DNA from: a candidate division KSB1 bacterium
GTDB taxonomy: Bacteria > Zhuqueibacterota > Zhuqueibacteria > Residuimicrobiales > Krinioviventaceae
Direction of reading: 5' to 3'
Assembly (NCBI GenBank): GCA_034505495.1
Contig: JAPDQV010000023.1
Coordinates: 1-55,449, forward strand
DNA: 55,449 nucleotides
Shown: in pieces, positions 36,339 through 43,751 of the stretch
Layout of the letters: every line of letters begins with the position of its first letter
Numbering within the stretch: the stretch's first letter is position 1
The notes under the pieces: model-generated
What the model was told of the DNA's origin: nothing
The model's input: only the letters and a program-made list of their open reading frames with translations
Database searches by the model: none
Program-made: the position numbers and the translations under genes

Positions 36339-37106
36339 TCAACTGATCAGTTCATAATACACAGCCAGCGAGGCAAAAGCCGAAGGGCTCCAGCTTTTTT
36401 GCGGATCGCATAGAAGCATGGCCAGAGTTTCGCGCCGGCGCGGGATGTCGGCCAACAACGAATACTCTTTCCGATCGCATGCCTTTAGCGCCCGTGCCCT
36501 GATCTGTTCGCTGTCGAGCAGACTGCGGGCTGAAAAGATCAGCTCCGGTTTTCGATTGGGAGTAGATTCGATCAGTCCTATGATGCACAGCTCCATCTCC
36601 TCCGCATGGATACCGACTTCCTCCTCAAGCTCTTTGGTCATTGCCGCAAAGACGTCCGGCTTGCCGTGCCTTGGCGGCTCAATATGTCCGCCGAAAACGT
36701 CCCAGGCGCCGGGAAATTCGCCGACACGTTCGCTGCGGCGAATAAAGAACAGCCGGTCATCGCGGCTTGTCAGCACGGCGCTGATGCCCAGCGCCCGCGA
36801 AAGCCGCTCCGCGCCCCAGTCCCGCAAAATTGCCTCTGTTTGACTATTGGAATAAAGAAGAGTTCGGTAGTCGGACGGACGCAGATGCAGCGTCAAGTGA
36901 TCGTTCGTCAGCTCCCAACTATCGAGGCGGACCACGCCGCCGTTAAAGATGTATTCTTTTGACAGCGACGCCCAATGACGCTCGATTTCCTCGGTCAGCG
37001 CCGTGGGTAGGGTCAAGGGCTCTGGCGTCCAAACGATGCTCGTTTGCTGGATGCTTAAGGAACGACAGAACTGTAAAGTATAGACTTGGTCGTCGAAAAA
37101 GGTCAT
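36339..37106 (-). CDS. NUDIX hydrolase, NUDT22-like
   Basis: 255-residue protein with an N-terminal domain of about 90 residues and a NUDIX domain at about 105-235. The Nudix box is atypical: GGHIEP, then an insertion of about 13 residues, then KELEEEVGI. The usual GX5E spacing is lengthened and the REU arginine is Lys. GGH-EP with an insert, and a later ELIFSARSLLDSEQIRARA, recall animal NUDT22, a UDP-glucose/galactose hydrolase, rather than MutT; this comparison is from memory. Start at ATG 37106, 19 nt after the ogt stop, so probably co-transcribed. Confidence 0.78.
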   Translation of the reverse strand: MTFFDDQVYTLQFCRSLSIQQTSIVWTPEPLTLPTALTEEIERHWASLSKEYIFNGGVVRLDSWELTNDHLTLHLRPSDYRTLLYSNSQTEAILRDWGAERLSRALGISAVLTSRDDRLFFIRRSERVGEFPGAWDVFGGHIEPPRHGKPDVFAAMTKELEEEVGIHAEEMELCIIGLIESTPNRKPELIFSARSLLDSEQIRARALKACDRKEYSLLADIPRRRETLAMLLCDPQKSWSPSAFASLAVYYELIS

Positions 37107-37125
37107 GATTTTGATACTGTCCCTT

Positions 37126-37725
37126 TTAATGGGATGCAGGGCGGCCCGTTTTGTAGCCGTCAACATCGGCAAGATCGAGCCGACCGCTGAAGAGTCGACT
37201 GGCTCCGTTTTTCAAGATCCTTTCTCCGCTCGGGTCGAGCACCATTCCCTCGAGTTCGAGCAGAGTGCGTTTTAGCTCAACGCCGCCGCGGTAACCGCCC
37301 AAGCGCAGATCGCTGCAGACGACGCGATGGCACGGTACAATAATCGGCGTCGGGTTGGCGCCGTTGGCGGCGCCGACCGCCCGCAGCGCGGTCGGTTTGC
37401 CGCTTCTCACGGCGACCTCGCCGTAGCTCTGCACTGTCCCATAGGGGATTTGACGAACCGCCTGCCAGACAGCTGTTTGAAAAGCCGTGCCTTCGCAGTC
37501 TAACGGCAGATCAAAAGATTCTCTTTTGCCTGCAAAATAGTTGTCCAGACAGGCAACCAGGCGGTCGATCAACGGATTACTGCGCTGCTTTATCCATCCT
37601 TTGGCGCGCAGATAGGATTCGAACTCGACTTTATTAAAGCTGACGACGCAAATTCCTTGCGACGTCGCTGCCAAATAGAGAGCTCTTTTTTGCCAAAGAT
37701 AGACGGCGGTATAAATTTTATTCAT
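37126..37725 (-). CDS. ogt: methylated-DNA-protein-cysteine methyltransferase
   Basis: Suicide DNA-repair enzyme removing alkyl groups from O6-guanine. 199 residues; the active-site cysteine is Cys132 in VPCHRVV. The HTH/DNA-binding region is IPYGTVQSYGEVAVRSGKPT and the arginine finger lies in ALRAVGAANGANP. N-terminal fold about 1-75. No ribosome-binding site precedes the ATG; the promoter abuts the start codon. About 35 C-terminal residues extend past the usual end. Confidence 0.95.
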   Translation of the reverse strand: MNKIYTAVYLWQKRALYLAATSQGICVVSFNKVEFESYLRAKGWIKQRSNPLIDRLVACLDNYFAGKRESFDLPLDCEGTAFQTAVWQAVRQIPYGTVQSYGEVAVRSGKPTALRAVGAANGANPTPIIVPCHRVVCSDLRLGGYRGGVELKRTLLELEGMVLDPSGERILKNGASRLFSGRLDLADVDGYKTGRPASH

Positions 37726-37731
37726 CGCAAA

Positions 37732-37760
37732 AAAGTATTATTTGCGCGGCTTTTTTGCAA
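37732..37760 (-). promoter_or_regulatory. predicted leaderless promoter of ogt
   Basis: Minus-strand TTGCAA (37760-37755), 17-bp spacer, TACTTT (37737-37732), then 6 nt to the ATG at 37725. A perfect inverted repeat GCAAAAAAG (37727-37735) / CTTTTTTGC (37750-37758) overlaps both promoter elements and could be an operator. Confidence 0.68.
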
Positions 37761-37996
37761 GCTTTAAATATTGCTGAGACTTTATTGAGAAAACAAACAA
37801 TAGCCATGAAAGACATAAGGCGATAGCGACAGCTGTTTTAGAGGCTTCTATCCATAAAAATTTTAAAGAAAATTTAGCGCTCCGGCTCTCCTGGTGGCCT
37901 GAAAAAGATCGATAAGACTTTTCAACAAATCGGCTTTGTCGATACGGTGACGATCTTTGCCCACCGCCGAAAATCGGCTTTAAGAAAATTTTTAAA
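37761..37996. other. AT-rich divergent intergenic region
   Basis: About 236 bp between the ogt promoter and the promoter at 37997. It has AT-rich stretches and no convincing ORF on either strand, tRNA, terminator or repeat. The only reading frame crossing it runs antisense into the next gene and looks spurious. Confidence 0.5.
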
Positions 37997-38026
37997 TTGC
38001 AAAATGAAGATTTTTTTTGCTATTTT
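37997..38026 (+). promoter_or_regulatory. predicted leaderless promoter of the hydrolase-like gene
   Basis: TTGCAA (37997-38002), 18-bp spacer, TATTTT (38021-38026), then six T residues and the GTG at 38033. No ribosome-binding site. Confidence 0.6.
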
Positions 38027-38032
38027 TTTTTT

Positions 38033-38881
38033 GTGAAGACCACAATGCTGAAACGCCTGCAGATCGACGGCCATGTCCATGTTTACCCGATGTTCGACGT
38101 CGAGCGGATGATCGGCTGCTCTCTTGCTAATTTCCGCAATAACCAGTGTCGGGAAGGAGGCGGAGAAGAACCGGTCAGGATTTGGCTGTTGACCGAGCGG
38201 CAGGATTGCTCCTTCTTCTCCACAGCGCTTGAATACGAAAGCGCCGTCTATCGATTTCTGCCGTCGGCGGAAGCGGAATCGCTGATGGTGTTCGACCGTC
38301 GTTCGGATGCGCCGATGTTGTGGATTGCCGCAGGCCGCCAATACGTCACTCGGGAGCGCGTGGAAATCTGCGCTTTGCTTTGCCGATTTTCTGCGGCGGA
38401 TGGTCTTTATGATGCAAAAGATGCGGTTCATGCCGTGCGCCAAGCCGGCGGGATTGCCTCCGTCAATTGGGCGCCGGGAAAGTGGTGGGGGAGTCGCGGC
38501 CGGGTAGTCGAACAGTTATTGCGCGACTTTTCGCCGTCGGAACTGTTGATCAGCGACACCACCATGCGTCCGCTCGGCTGGCCGAAACCTCACCTGATGA
38601 GGGAAGCAGAGAAGAACGGTTTTCGGCTGCTCTGCGGCTCTGATCCCTTGCCTTTTCGCGGGGAAGAAAGATGGGCAGGCGCCTATTCTTGTTATACGGA
38701 AGGCGAATTCAATCCTGAGCGCCCCGCCGACTCTCTGAGGAAGCTTTTGAGCAGCGGCGCACCGCTTTCGGCATGCGGCAAACGTTCGTCTCCGTTTCAG
38801 TTTGCCTTACGACAATTTTCGATTATGAGAGAAAACAAACAACGGATCGATGCGTCATCGATTCGGCGTTCGATGGTCTAA
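38033..38881 (+). CDS. PHP/amidohydrolase-like protein, function unknown
   Basis: About 282 residues from GTG 38033, chosen because it lies 6 nt after the promoter -10 element; ATG 38045 is the alternative start. The N-terminus has DGHVHVYPMFD with an HxH metal-binding pattern on the first strand. Later segments are IASVNWAPGKWWG, SELLISDTT and LLCGSDPLPFRGEERWAGAY, whose Asp could be another metal ligand. This suggests a TIM-barrel metal-dependent hydrolase, probably PHP-like. I know no characterised homologue. It is followed 21 nt later by a secreted sorting-domain protein. Confidence 0.6.
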   Translation: MKTTMLKRLQIDGHVHVYPMFDVERMIGCSLANFRNNQCREGGGEEPVRIWLLTERQDCSFFSTALEYESAVYRFLPSAEAESLMVFDRRSDAPMLWIAAGRQYVTRERVEICALLCRFSAADGLYDAKDAVHAVRQAGGIASVNWAPGKWWGSRGRVVEQLLRDFSPSELLISDTTMRPLGWPKPHLMREAEKNGFRLLCGSDPLPFRGEERWAGAYSCYTEGEFNPERPADSLRKLLSSGAPLSACGKRSSPFQFALRQFSIMRENKQRIDASSIRRSMV

Positions 38882-38902
38882 TCTAAAAGAAAGGAGTCCG
38901 TT

Positions 38903-40051
38903 ATGTCGTCTAAATTGCTATGGATGATCATGGTAATTGCGCTGCTGAGCTTTTTGCCGCTGACGGCAAAAGCGGAAATGTCGGTAGCGATTACCTATCC
39001 GCCCAACGGCGCCGTCATCGCCCCTTGTCAAGATATTACCATTACTTTTGACGTCAAGACAACCGGCGAGACGATTAAAGAGCTCCGGCTGTTCTACAAC
39101 GGTCTAACGCGCGGCCTAGTCAGAAAGGAGCCCTGGGAATATGTGTGGAAAAATCTACAGCGCGGCCGCTATACTCTGCAGGCGCAGCTGAAGGATACCA
39201 ATAACAACATCGTCTGGTCGGATCCCATCACCTTCCGCGCCGGGCCGGTTTCGAACGGCGAGAAGCTTCTTAACGGCAGCTTTGAGTGCGATACCAAGCT
39301 CACGCATTGGATACTGCAACTGAACGAAGGGGCGCAGGCTACGGCAACTGTTGTGCCTGATACCTATTTTGATGATGCCAACTATTTAGTGATTGAGATA
39401 ACGAACGGCGGAAGCGCGACCTGGCATATCCAGCTCAATCAAACCTGCCCGCTTGATTCCGGACACGTCTACGAAATCTGGTTTTTTGCCGATTCCGATA
39501 TAAAAAAGACGATCGACGTCGGAATGCAGGAAAATCAAGCGCCTTGGGCTGCTCAGGTTTGGCAGTCTGTAACTATTGACGGCGCCAACCTCTACGGGCC
39601 GATCGAATTCGAAGCCACCCGCACCGATCCGACCAACAACTTTCGCGTCAACGTCGGCGGCAATACGACGACCATTTATCTCGACGGCTTTAGCGTCATC
39701 GACAAATCCGCCACGGGCGTCAAATCCAAACGGATCGATGCTGCCGGCAGAATGGTGACCGAATTCGAACTTTTGGCCGCCTATCCAAATCCCTTCAATT
39801 TGTCGACGACCGTTCCCTTCCGGCTGTACCGCGAGGCGAATATCCGATTGGCGGTTTTCAATATGCAGGGACAGGAGATCAAGGTATTGGCTGAAGGCGT
39901 GCAGCCTGCCGGAAGCCATACGGTTGTTTGGGACGGTACCGATACCGCCGGCAACATCGTTCCAAGCGGCGTCTACATAATCCGCCTGGATACCAACGGA
40001 CATCGCGGCATGCCGATCCAATTAAGCCGCAAGATCGCCTTGGTGAAATAG
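38903..40051 (+). CDS. secreted protein with Ig, CBM-like and C-terminal sorting domains
   Basis: 382 residues. Signal peptide LLWMIMVIALLSFLPLTAKA; an Ig-like domain about 25-110 (ITYPPNGAVIAPCQDITITF). A carbohydrate-binding-module-like jellyroll covers about 120-275 (NGSFECDTKLTHWIL, AQVWQSVTIDG, TIYLDGFSVID). The C-terminal FlgD-Ig/type A sorting domain begins LLAAYPNPFNLSTTVPFRLY and ends SGVYIIRLDTNG. The last domain is the kind used for secretion or attachment across FCB bacteria. Clear AAGGAG and a terminator downstream. Ligand unknown. Confidence 0.8.
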   Translation: MSSKLLWMIMVIALLSFLPLTAKAEMSVAITYPPNGAVIAPCQDITITFDVKTTGETIKELRLFYNGLTRGLVRKEPWEYVWKNLQRGRYTLQAQLKDTNNNIVWSDPITFRAGPVSNGEKLLNGSFECDTKLTHWILQLNEGAQATATVVPDTYFDDANYLVIEITNGGSATWHIQLNQTCPLDSGHVYEIWFFADSDIKKTIDVGMQENQAPWAAQVWQSVTIDGANLYGPIEFEATRTDPTNNFRVNVGGNTTTIYLDGFSVIDKSATGVKSKRIDAAGRMVTEFELLAAYPNPFNLSTTVPFRLYREANIRLAVFNMQGQEIKVLAEGVQPAGSHTVVWDGTDTAGNIVPSGVYIIRLDTNGHRGMPIQLSRKIALVK

Positions 40052-40113
40052 GGGGTTGGGGCCATTACGGTGTGCCTGACAGGGTCGTGACCGGCCTTTA
40101 TGCTGAAAATATG

Positions 40114-40145
40114 AAGCCCCGTCCTAAAACGACGGGGCTTTTTTA
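40114..40145 (+). terminator. intrinsic terminator
   Basis: Stem aagccccgtc (40114-40123) / gacggggctt (40131-40140), loop ctaaaac, then TTTTTATT. It ends the sorting-domain gene. The T-tract overlaps the stop codon of the opposing kinase gene. Confidence 0.88.
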
Positions 40146-41717
40146 TTGCCGCATTGCCGGTTTTTCATAGGGGAGAAAGACGGTAAAGGTGGAGCCTTCA
40201 CCTTTACGGCTTTGGACATCCAGTGTGCCCCCGTGATCGGCGACGATACGCTGCGCCAAAAAAAGACCGATACCGGCGCCGCCGGCTTTGGTTGTAAAGT
40301 AGGGGTCGAAAATCCGTCTGCGGGTTTCCTCATCCATGCCGCAGCCGTGATCAATCACCTGTACGACAGCAACATTTCTCACTTTTTCCCGAAATACGTT
40401 GACGACTACTTGTTCTCCTGGCGGCGACGCCTCAACGGCGTTCTTGATCAGATTGGTGACGACGCTGCGGATCTGCTGCTCATCGAGCGATAGCGGCGGC
40501 AAGTTTTCTTCCACCGTCAACTCTATCTCGATATTATTGTTGAGGCGAAACAGATCTACCGTTGAACGAACGATTTCAGCTAAATCGCAGGTCTTGAAAA
40601 CGGCATGGGGCATGCGGGCAAACTGGGAAAACGCCTCGGCCAAACGACGGATGGAGGCGATTTCCTTGCGCAGTGCGGCCAGCGTCTGATGCAGCTCTTC
40701 AGTCTGCGGGGAGGTCTTGAGTCCCTCTTCCAACCGGTAGAGCGAAAATTCGATCGGCGTCAAAGGATTCTTGATTTCGTGCGAGATTTGGCGGGCTGCA
40801 TCGCGCCAGGCGGCGGCGCGTTCCGCCCGTTGCAGCTGCTCGCGGCTGATGCGCAGCTCCTCAGTCATGCGATTAAAGGATTCGACTAAAAAAGCGATCT
40901 CATCCTTTGCCTCCGCCACGACTCTATAAGACAAATCACCGGCGCCGATTCGTTTCATGCCTTCCGTCAGGCGCAGAATGGGAGTGCTGATGTCCCGCGA
41001 AACCTGACCGGCCAAGAGAATCGCCAGTCCTCCCAGGCTGAGGAGCAGCAGCGCAGCGAGCCCCCAGATGGTCTTTTGCTGCAGCATGCGTTCGCGCATG
41101 ACCAAAAGGGCGGCCGCTTGTCGCAGGGTGCGGCTAACGGCGTCCTTGGCTTCGACGAGCGGCTCCGGCAATCGAAGGCCGACAAAACGGATGACCGAGT
41201 CGACTTGGACAAAGGTCTCGAAATAGGTTTCTCCGCCGCGGGAGATCAGTTGACCTTCCTGCAGCAGACGATCTTGTTCTTGAGGACTCGTCTGGAGAAA
41301 AGAGTGCGGATCCAGGTCGGGCGCGGCTTTGGTTTTCTGCAAAAAGACACCGCGGCGGGAAATTTCGCCGCCGTAGGCAAAACCGAAGGCCTGCAGATTT
41401 TCCGGCGAAAAGTCTTCCCGCCGCTTCACCGATGAAAGAAAACATCGCCCTTCATGCTGCAGCCGACTCTTCAAAGCATCGAGGGATAGGGTGAGGGTGT
41501 GATCGAGGTCGGAAATGATGAACGCGTCGGCGGTCTGCAGCAGCAGCTGGGCAAAGAGGAAAGAAAAGAGGACGGTCGGAATGACGGAAAACAGAAAAAA
41601 GAGAGCGGCTAAACGGCTTTGAAAGCGCATCTTTTTCCGCCCTCTTGACCATAAAAAAACGGCTGCCGAAAGTCCAAGCACCAGAATTGAGATCGGCCAT
41701 TTCAGCATGGCGTTCAT
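40143..41717 (-). CDS. NtrY-like membrane histidine kinase
   Basis: 524-residue sensor kinase. Two helices at about 4-24 and 35-60, a periplasmic/extracytoplasmic sensor about 61-215, and a third helix about 218-242. A HAMP domain follows (ISTPILRLTEGMKRIGAGDL), then HisKA (RQISHEIKNPLTPIEFSL) and HATPase (NLIKNAVEASPPGE, DHGCGMDEET, GGAGIGLFLAQRI). The KNPLTPI box is characteristic of NtrY. No NtrX-type response regulator is adjacent. It is 11 nt from DUF58 and moxR, an unusual operon partner. Confidence 0.9.
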   Translation of the reverse strand: MNAMLKWPISILVLGLSAAVFLWSRGRKKMRFQSRLAALFFLFSVIPTVLFSFLFAQLLLQTADAFIISDLDHTLTLSLDALKSRLQHEGRCFLSSVKRREDFSPENLQAFGFAYGGEISRRGVFLQKTKAAPDLDPHSFLQTSPQEQDRLLQEGQLISRGGETYFETFVQVDSVIRFVGLRLPEPLVEAKDAVSRTLRQAAALLVMRERMLQQKTIWGLAALLLLSLGGLAILLAGQVSRDISTPILRLTEGMKRIGAGDLSYRVVAEAKDEIAFLVESFNRMTEELRISREQLQRAERAAAWRDAARQISHEIKNPLTPIEFSLYRLEEGLKTSPQTEELHQTLAALRKEIASIRRLAEAFSQFARMPHAVFKTCDLAEIVRSTVDLFRLNNNIEIELTVEENLPPLSLDEQQIRSVVTNLIKNAVEASPPGEQVVVNVFREKVRNVAVVQVIDHGCGMDEETRRRIFDPYFTTKAGGAGIGLFLAQRIVADHGGTLDVQSRKGEGSTFTVFLPYEKPAMRQ

Positions 41718-41728
41718 TTGCTTTCTCC

Positions 41729-42613
41729 TCAGCCGCCGATGCGCTTGCGCTTGATGAGATACTCCAGCAATACACGGTCAAGCGGCGTATCCGTTCGTAC
41801 CGTCACATAATCGATACGGTGTGAAAGGCACTCGCGCTTCATCTCTTCGATGAATTGAGCAGCCAGCCGCCGATATTCGCTGCGCACATGCCAAGGCTGT
41901 GTAGGCAGCGTCTCGCCGCTCTCCATATCTTGAAAAAAGCCGTCCTGGCGAAAGTCGAAGGTAATCTCGCGCGGATCGAGGAGATGAAAGACAATGACCT
42001 CGTGCTTTTTGTGGCGAAAATGCTTGAGTCCGGCAAGGATCTCGCGCGGCTCGTCCAAGAGGTCGCTCAGCAGAATGATCAAGCCGCGGCGGTGAAGACG
42101 TTCAGCGGTTTGATGCAAAGCCGCAGCGATGCGGGTCGATGAGCCCGCGGCGGTGTTCTGCAGCTCTTTGAGAATCAAAGAGAGATAAGAAGGTACGGAG
42201 CGCGGCGGCAAAAGGGTGCGGATGAGCTGATCGAAAGTGACCAGGCCGACGGCGTCGCGTTGCCGCAGCATGAGAAAAGTGAGCGATGCTGCGAGGATGG
42301 CGGCGTAGCGCAGCTTGGTGATTGCATGCGAAGTGTAGCCCATGGAGGCGGATGCGTCGAGCAAAAGATAGGCTTTGAGGTTGGTTTCCTCTTCGAACTG
42401 CTTGATGAAAAAACGATCGGTCTTGGCGTAGATCTTCCAGTCGATGTGACGGATTTCGTCCCCCGGCATGTAAGGCCGATGCTCGGCAAATTCGACACTG
42501 AATCCGTGGTAAGGGCTTTTGTGCAGGCCGGTAATAAAGCCCTCGACGACCAGCCGGGCGATCAGTTCGAGGTTGCCCAGTTTGGAAACGATCTGCGGCT
42601 GCAGAAACTCCAA
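41729..42613 (-). CDS. DUF58 protein with VWA-like fold
   Basis: 294-residue cytosolic protein of the family almost always paired with MoxR ATPases. It has the DUF58 core GDEIRHIDWKIYAKTDRFFI then KQFEEETNL. A degenerate MIDAS-like segment LLLDASASMGY suggests a von Willebrand A fold. Thought to act as a substrate adaptor for MoxR in envelope/stress complexes. 29 nt downstream of moxR. Confidence 0.9.
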   Translation of the reverse strand: MEFLQPQIVSKLGNLELIARLVVEGFITGLHKSPYHGFSVEFAEHRPYMPGDEIRHIDWKIYAKTDRFFIKQFEEETNLKAYLLLDASASMGYTSHAITKLRYAAILAASLTFLMLRQRDAVGLVTFDQLIRTLLPPRSVPSYLSLILKELQNTAAGSSTRIAAALHQTAERLHRRGLIILLSDLLDEPREILAGLKHFRHKKHEVIVFHLLDPREITFDFRQDGFFQDMESGETLPTQPWHVRSEYRRLAAQFIEEMKRECLSHRIDYVTVRTDTPLDRVLLEYLIKRKRIGG

Positions 42614-42642
42614 ACCGGCGGTGTCTCTGACGGCTTCGATGT

Positions 42643-43644
42643 TTACTCTCCCTGCATCAGCATGTCAATGATGTCTCCGGCGGTGACTCCCTCAGCCTCG
42701 GCGTTGAAATTAGTCACCAGACGATGCCGAAGCACAGGTTTGGCGACCGACTGCACATCGGCAATGTCGGGCGTCGGCCTGCCGTCGAGCACGGCGCGCG
42801 TTTTGGCGCCTAAAATCAAGTATTGCGAAGCACGCGGACCGGCGCCCCAGCTGATCCAATCGCGCACAAATTTCGGCGCATCGGCGCTCTTGGGACGCGT
42901 GCGGCGGACGAGCTGTACGGCGTAGCGGATGACATTGTCGGCTACCGGAACGCGGCGTACCAGCTGCTGCAAGGCGATGATTTCCGCCGCATTGAGAATC
43001 GGTTCGAGGCGAACCTCTCCGGCGCTGGTGGTTGTGCGCACGATTTCTTCTTCCTCTTCGGCATTCGGATAATCGACCCACAGGTTGAACATAAAACGGT
43101 CGAGCTGCGCTTCCGGCAGCGGATAGGTACCTTCCTGTTCGATTGGATTTTGCGTTGCCAGAACGAAAAAGGGCTCTTCCAGCTTAAAGGTCTCTCCGGC
43201 GATGCTGACTTCATGCTCCTGCATCGCCTGCAGCAGAGCCGACTGGGTTTTTGGCGGTGTGCGGTTGATTTCGTCTGCTAAAACGATGTTGGCGAAAACG
43301 GGTCCCTTGACAAACTTGAATGCTCTCTTGCCGGTCGTCTGATCCTCCTCGATGACCTCGGTTCCGGTAATGTCCGACGGCATAAGGTCGGGTGTAAACT
43401 GAATGCGGCTGAACTTTAAATCGAGAGCCTTGGCCAGCGTGCTGATCAGCAACGTTTTGGCCAAGCCGGGCACGCCGATCAAAAGACAATGGCCACGTGA
43501 GAGCAATGAAATCAAGAGCTCATCGATGACGGCGCGCTGTCCAATGATCACCTTGCCGATCTCGTTGACGATGCGGTCGTGCGCCGCCCTTAGCGCCTGG
43601 ATGTTTTCCGTATCGCGTTCCGGATTGTGAAACTGGGGATTCAT
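42643..43644 (-). CDS. MoxR-family AAA+ ATPase
   Basis: 333-residue AAA+ chaperone. Walker A GVPGLAKT, Walker B VLADEINRTPPKTQ, sensor 1 ATQNPIEQEGTYPLPEAQLD, and a sensor 2/C-terminal helical domain (SWGAGPRASQYLILGAK). Works with DUF58/VWA proteins to remodel or insert metals into targets. Start at ATG 43644, preceded by GGAGG; the frame is open further upstream but runs through the promoter. Confidence 0.94.
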   Translation of the reverse strand: MNPQFHNPERDTENIQALRAAHDRIVNEIGKVIIGQRAVIDELLISLLSRGHCLLIGVPGLAKTLLISTLAKALDLKFSRIQFTPDLMPSDITGTEVIEEDQTTGKRAFKFVKGPVFANIVLADEINRTPPKTQSALLQAMQEHEVSIAGETFKLEEPFFVLATQNPIEQEGTYPLPEAQLDRFMFNLWVDYPNAEEEEEIVRTTTSAGEVRLEPILNAAEIIALQQLVRRVPVADNVIRYAVQLVRRTRPKSADAPKFVRDWISWGAGPRASQYLILGAKTRAVLDGRPTPDIADVQSVAKPVLRHRLVTNFNAEAEGVTAGDIIDMLMQGE

Positions 43645-43668
43645 TCTACCTCCGATTTGCATTGCATC

Positions 43669-43697
43669 AAAGTACAGATTTCTCGTCTGAAAGTCAA
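43669..43697 (-). promoter_or_regulatory. predicted promoter of the moxR operon
   Basis: Minus-strand TTGACT (43697-43692), 17-bp spacer, TACTTT followed by G (43674-43669), an exact match to the TAnnTTTG element. It leaves a short leader of about 17-20 nt containing the GGAGG of moxR. Confidence 0.65.
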
Positions 43698-43719
43698 TAA
43701 CGCCCGGCAAGTGAATGAG

Positions 43720-43748
43720 TTGCAAAGCGCGGCAAAAATTGCTAACTT
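43720..43748 (+). promoter_or_regulatory. predicted leaderless promoter of rlmN
   Basis: TTGCAA (43720-43725), 17-bp spacer, TAACTT (43743-43748), then 3 nt to ATG 43752 and 6 nt to ATG 43755. No ribosome-binding site. By analogy with the other leaderless starts here the second ATG is favoured. Confidence 0.68.
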
Positions 43749-43751
43749 TAT

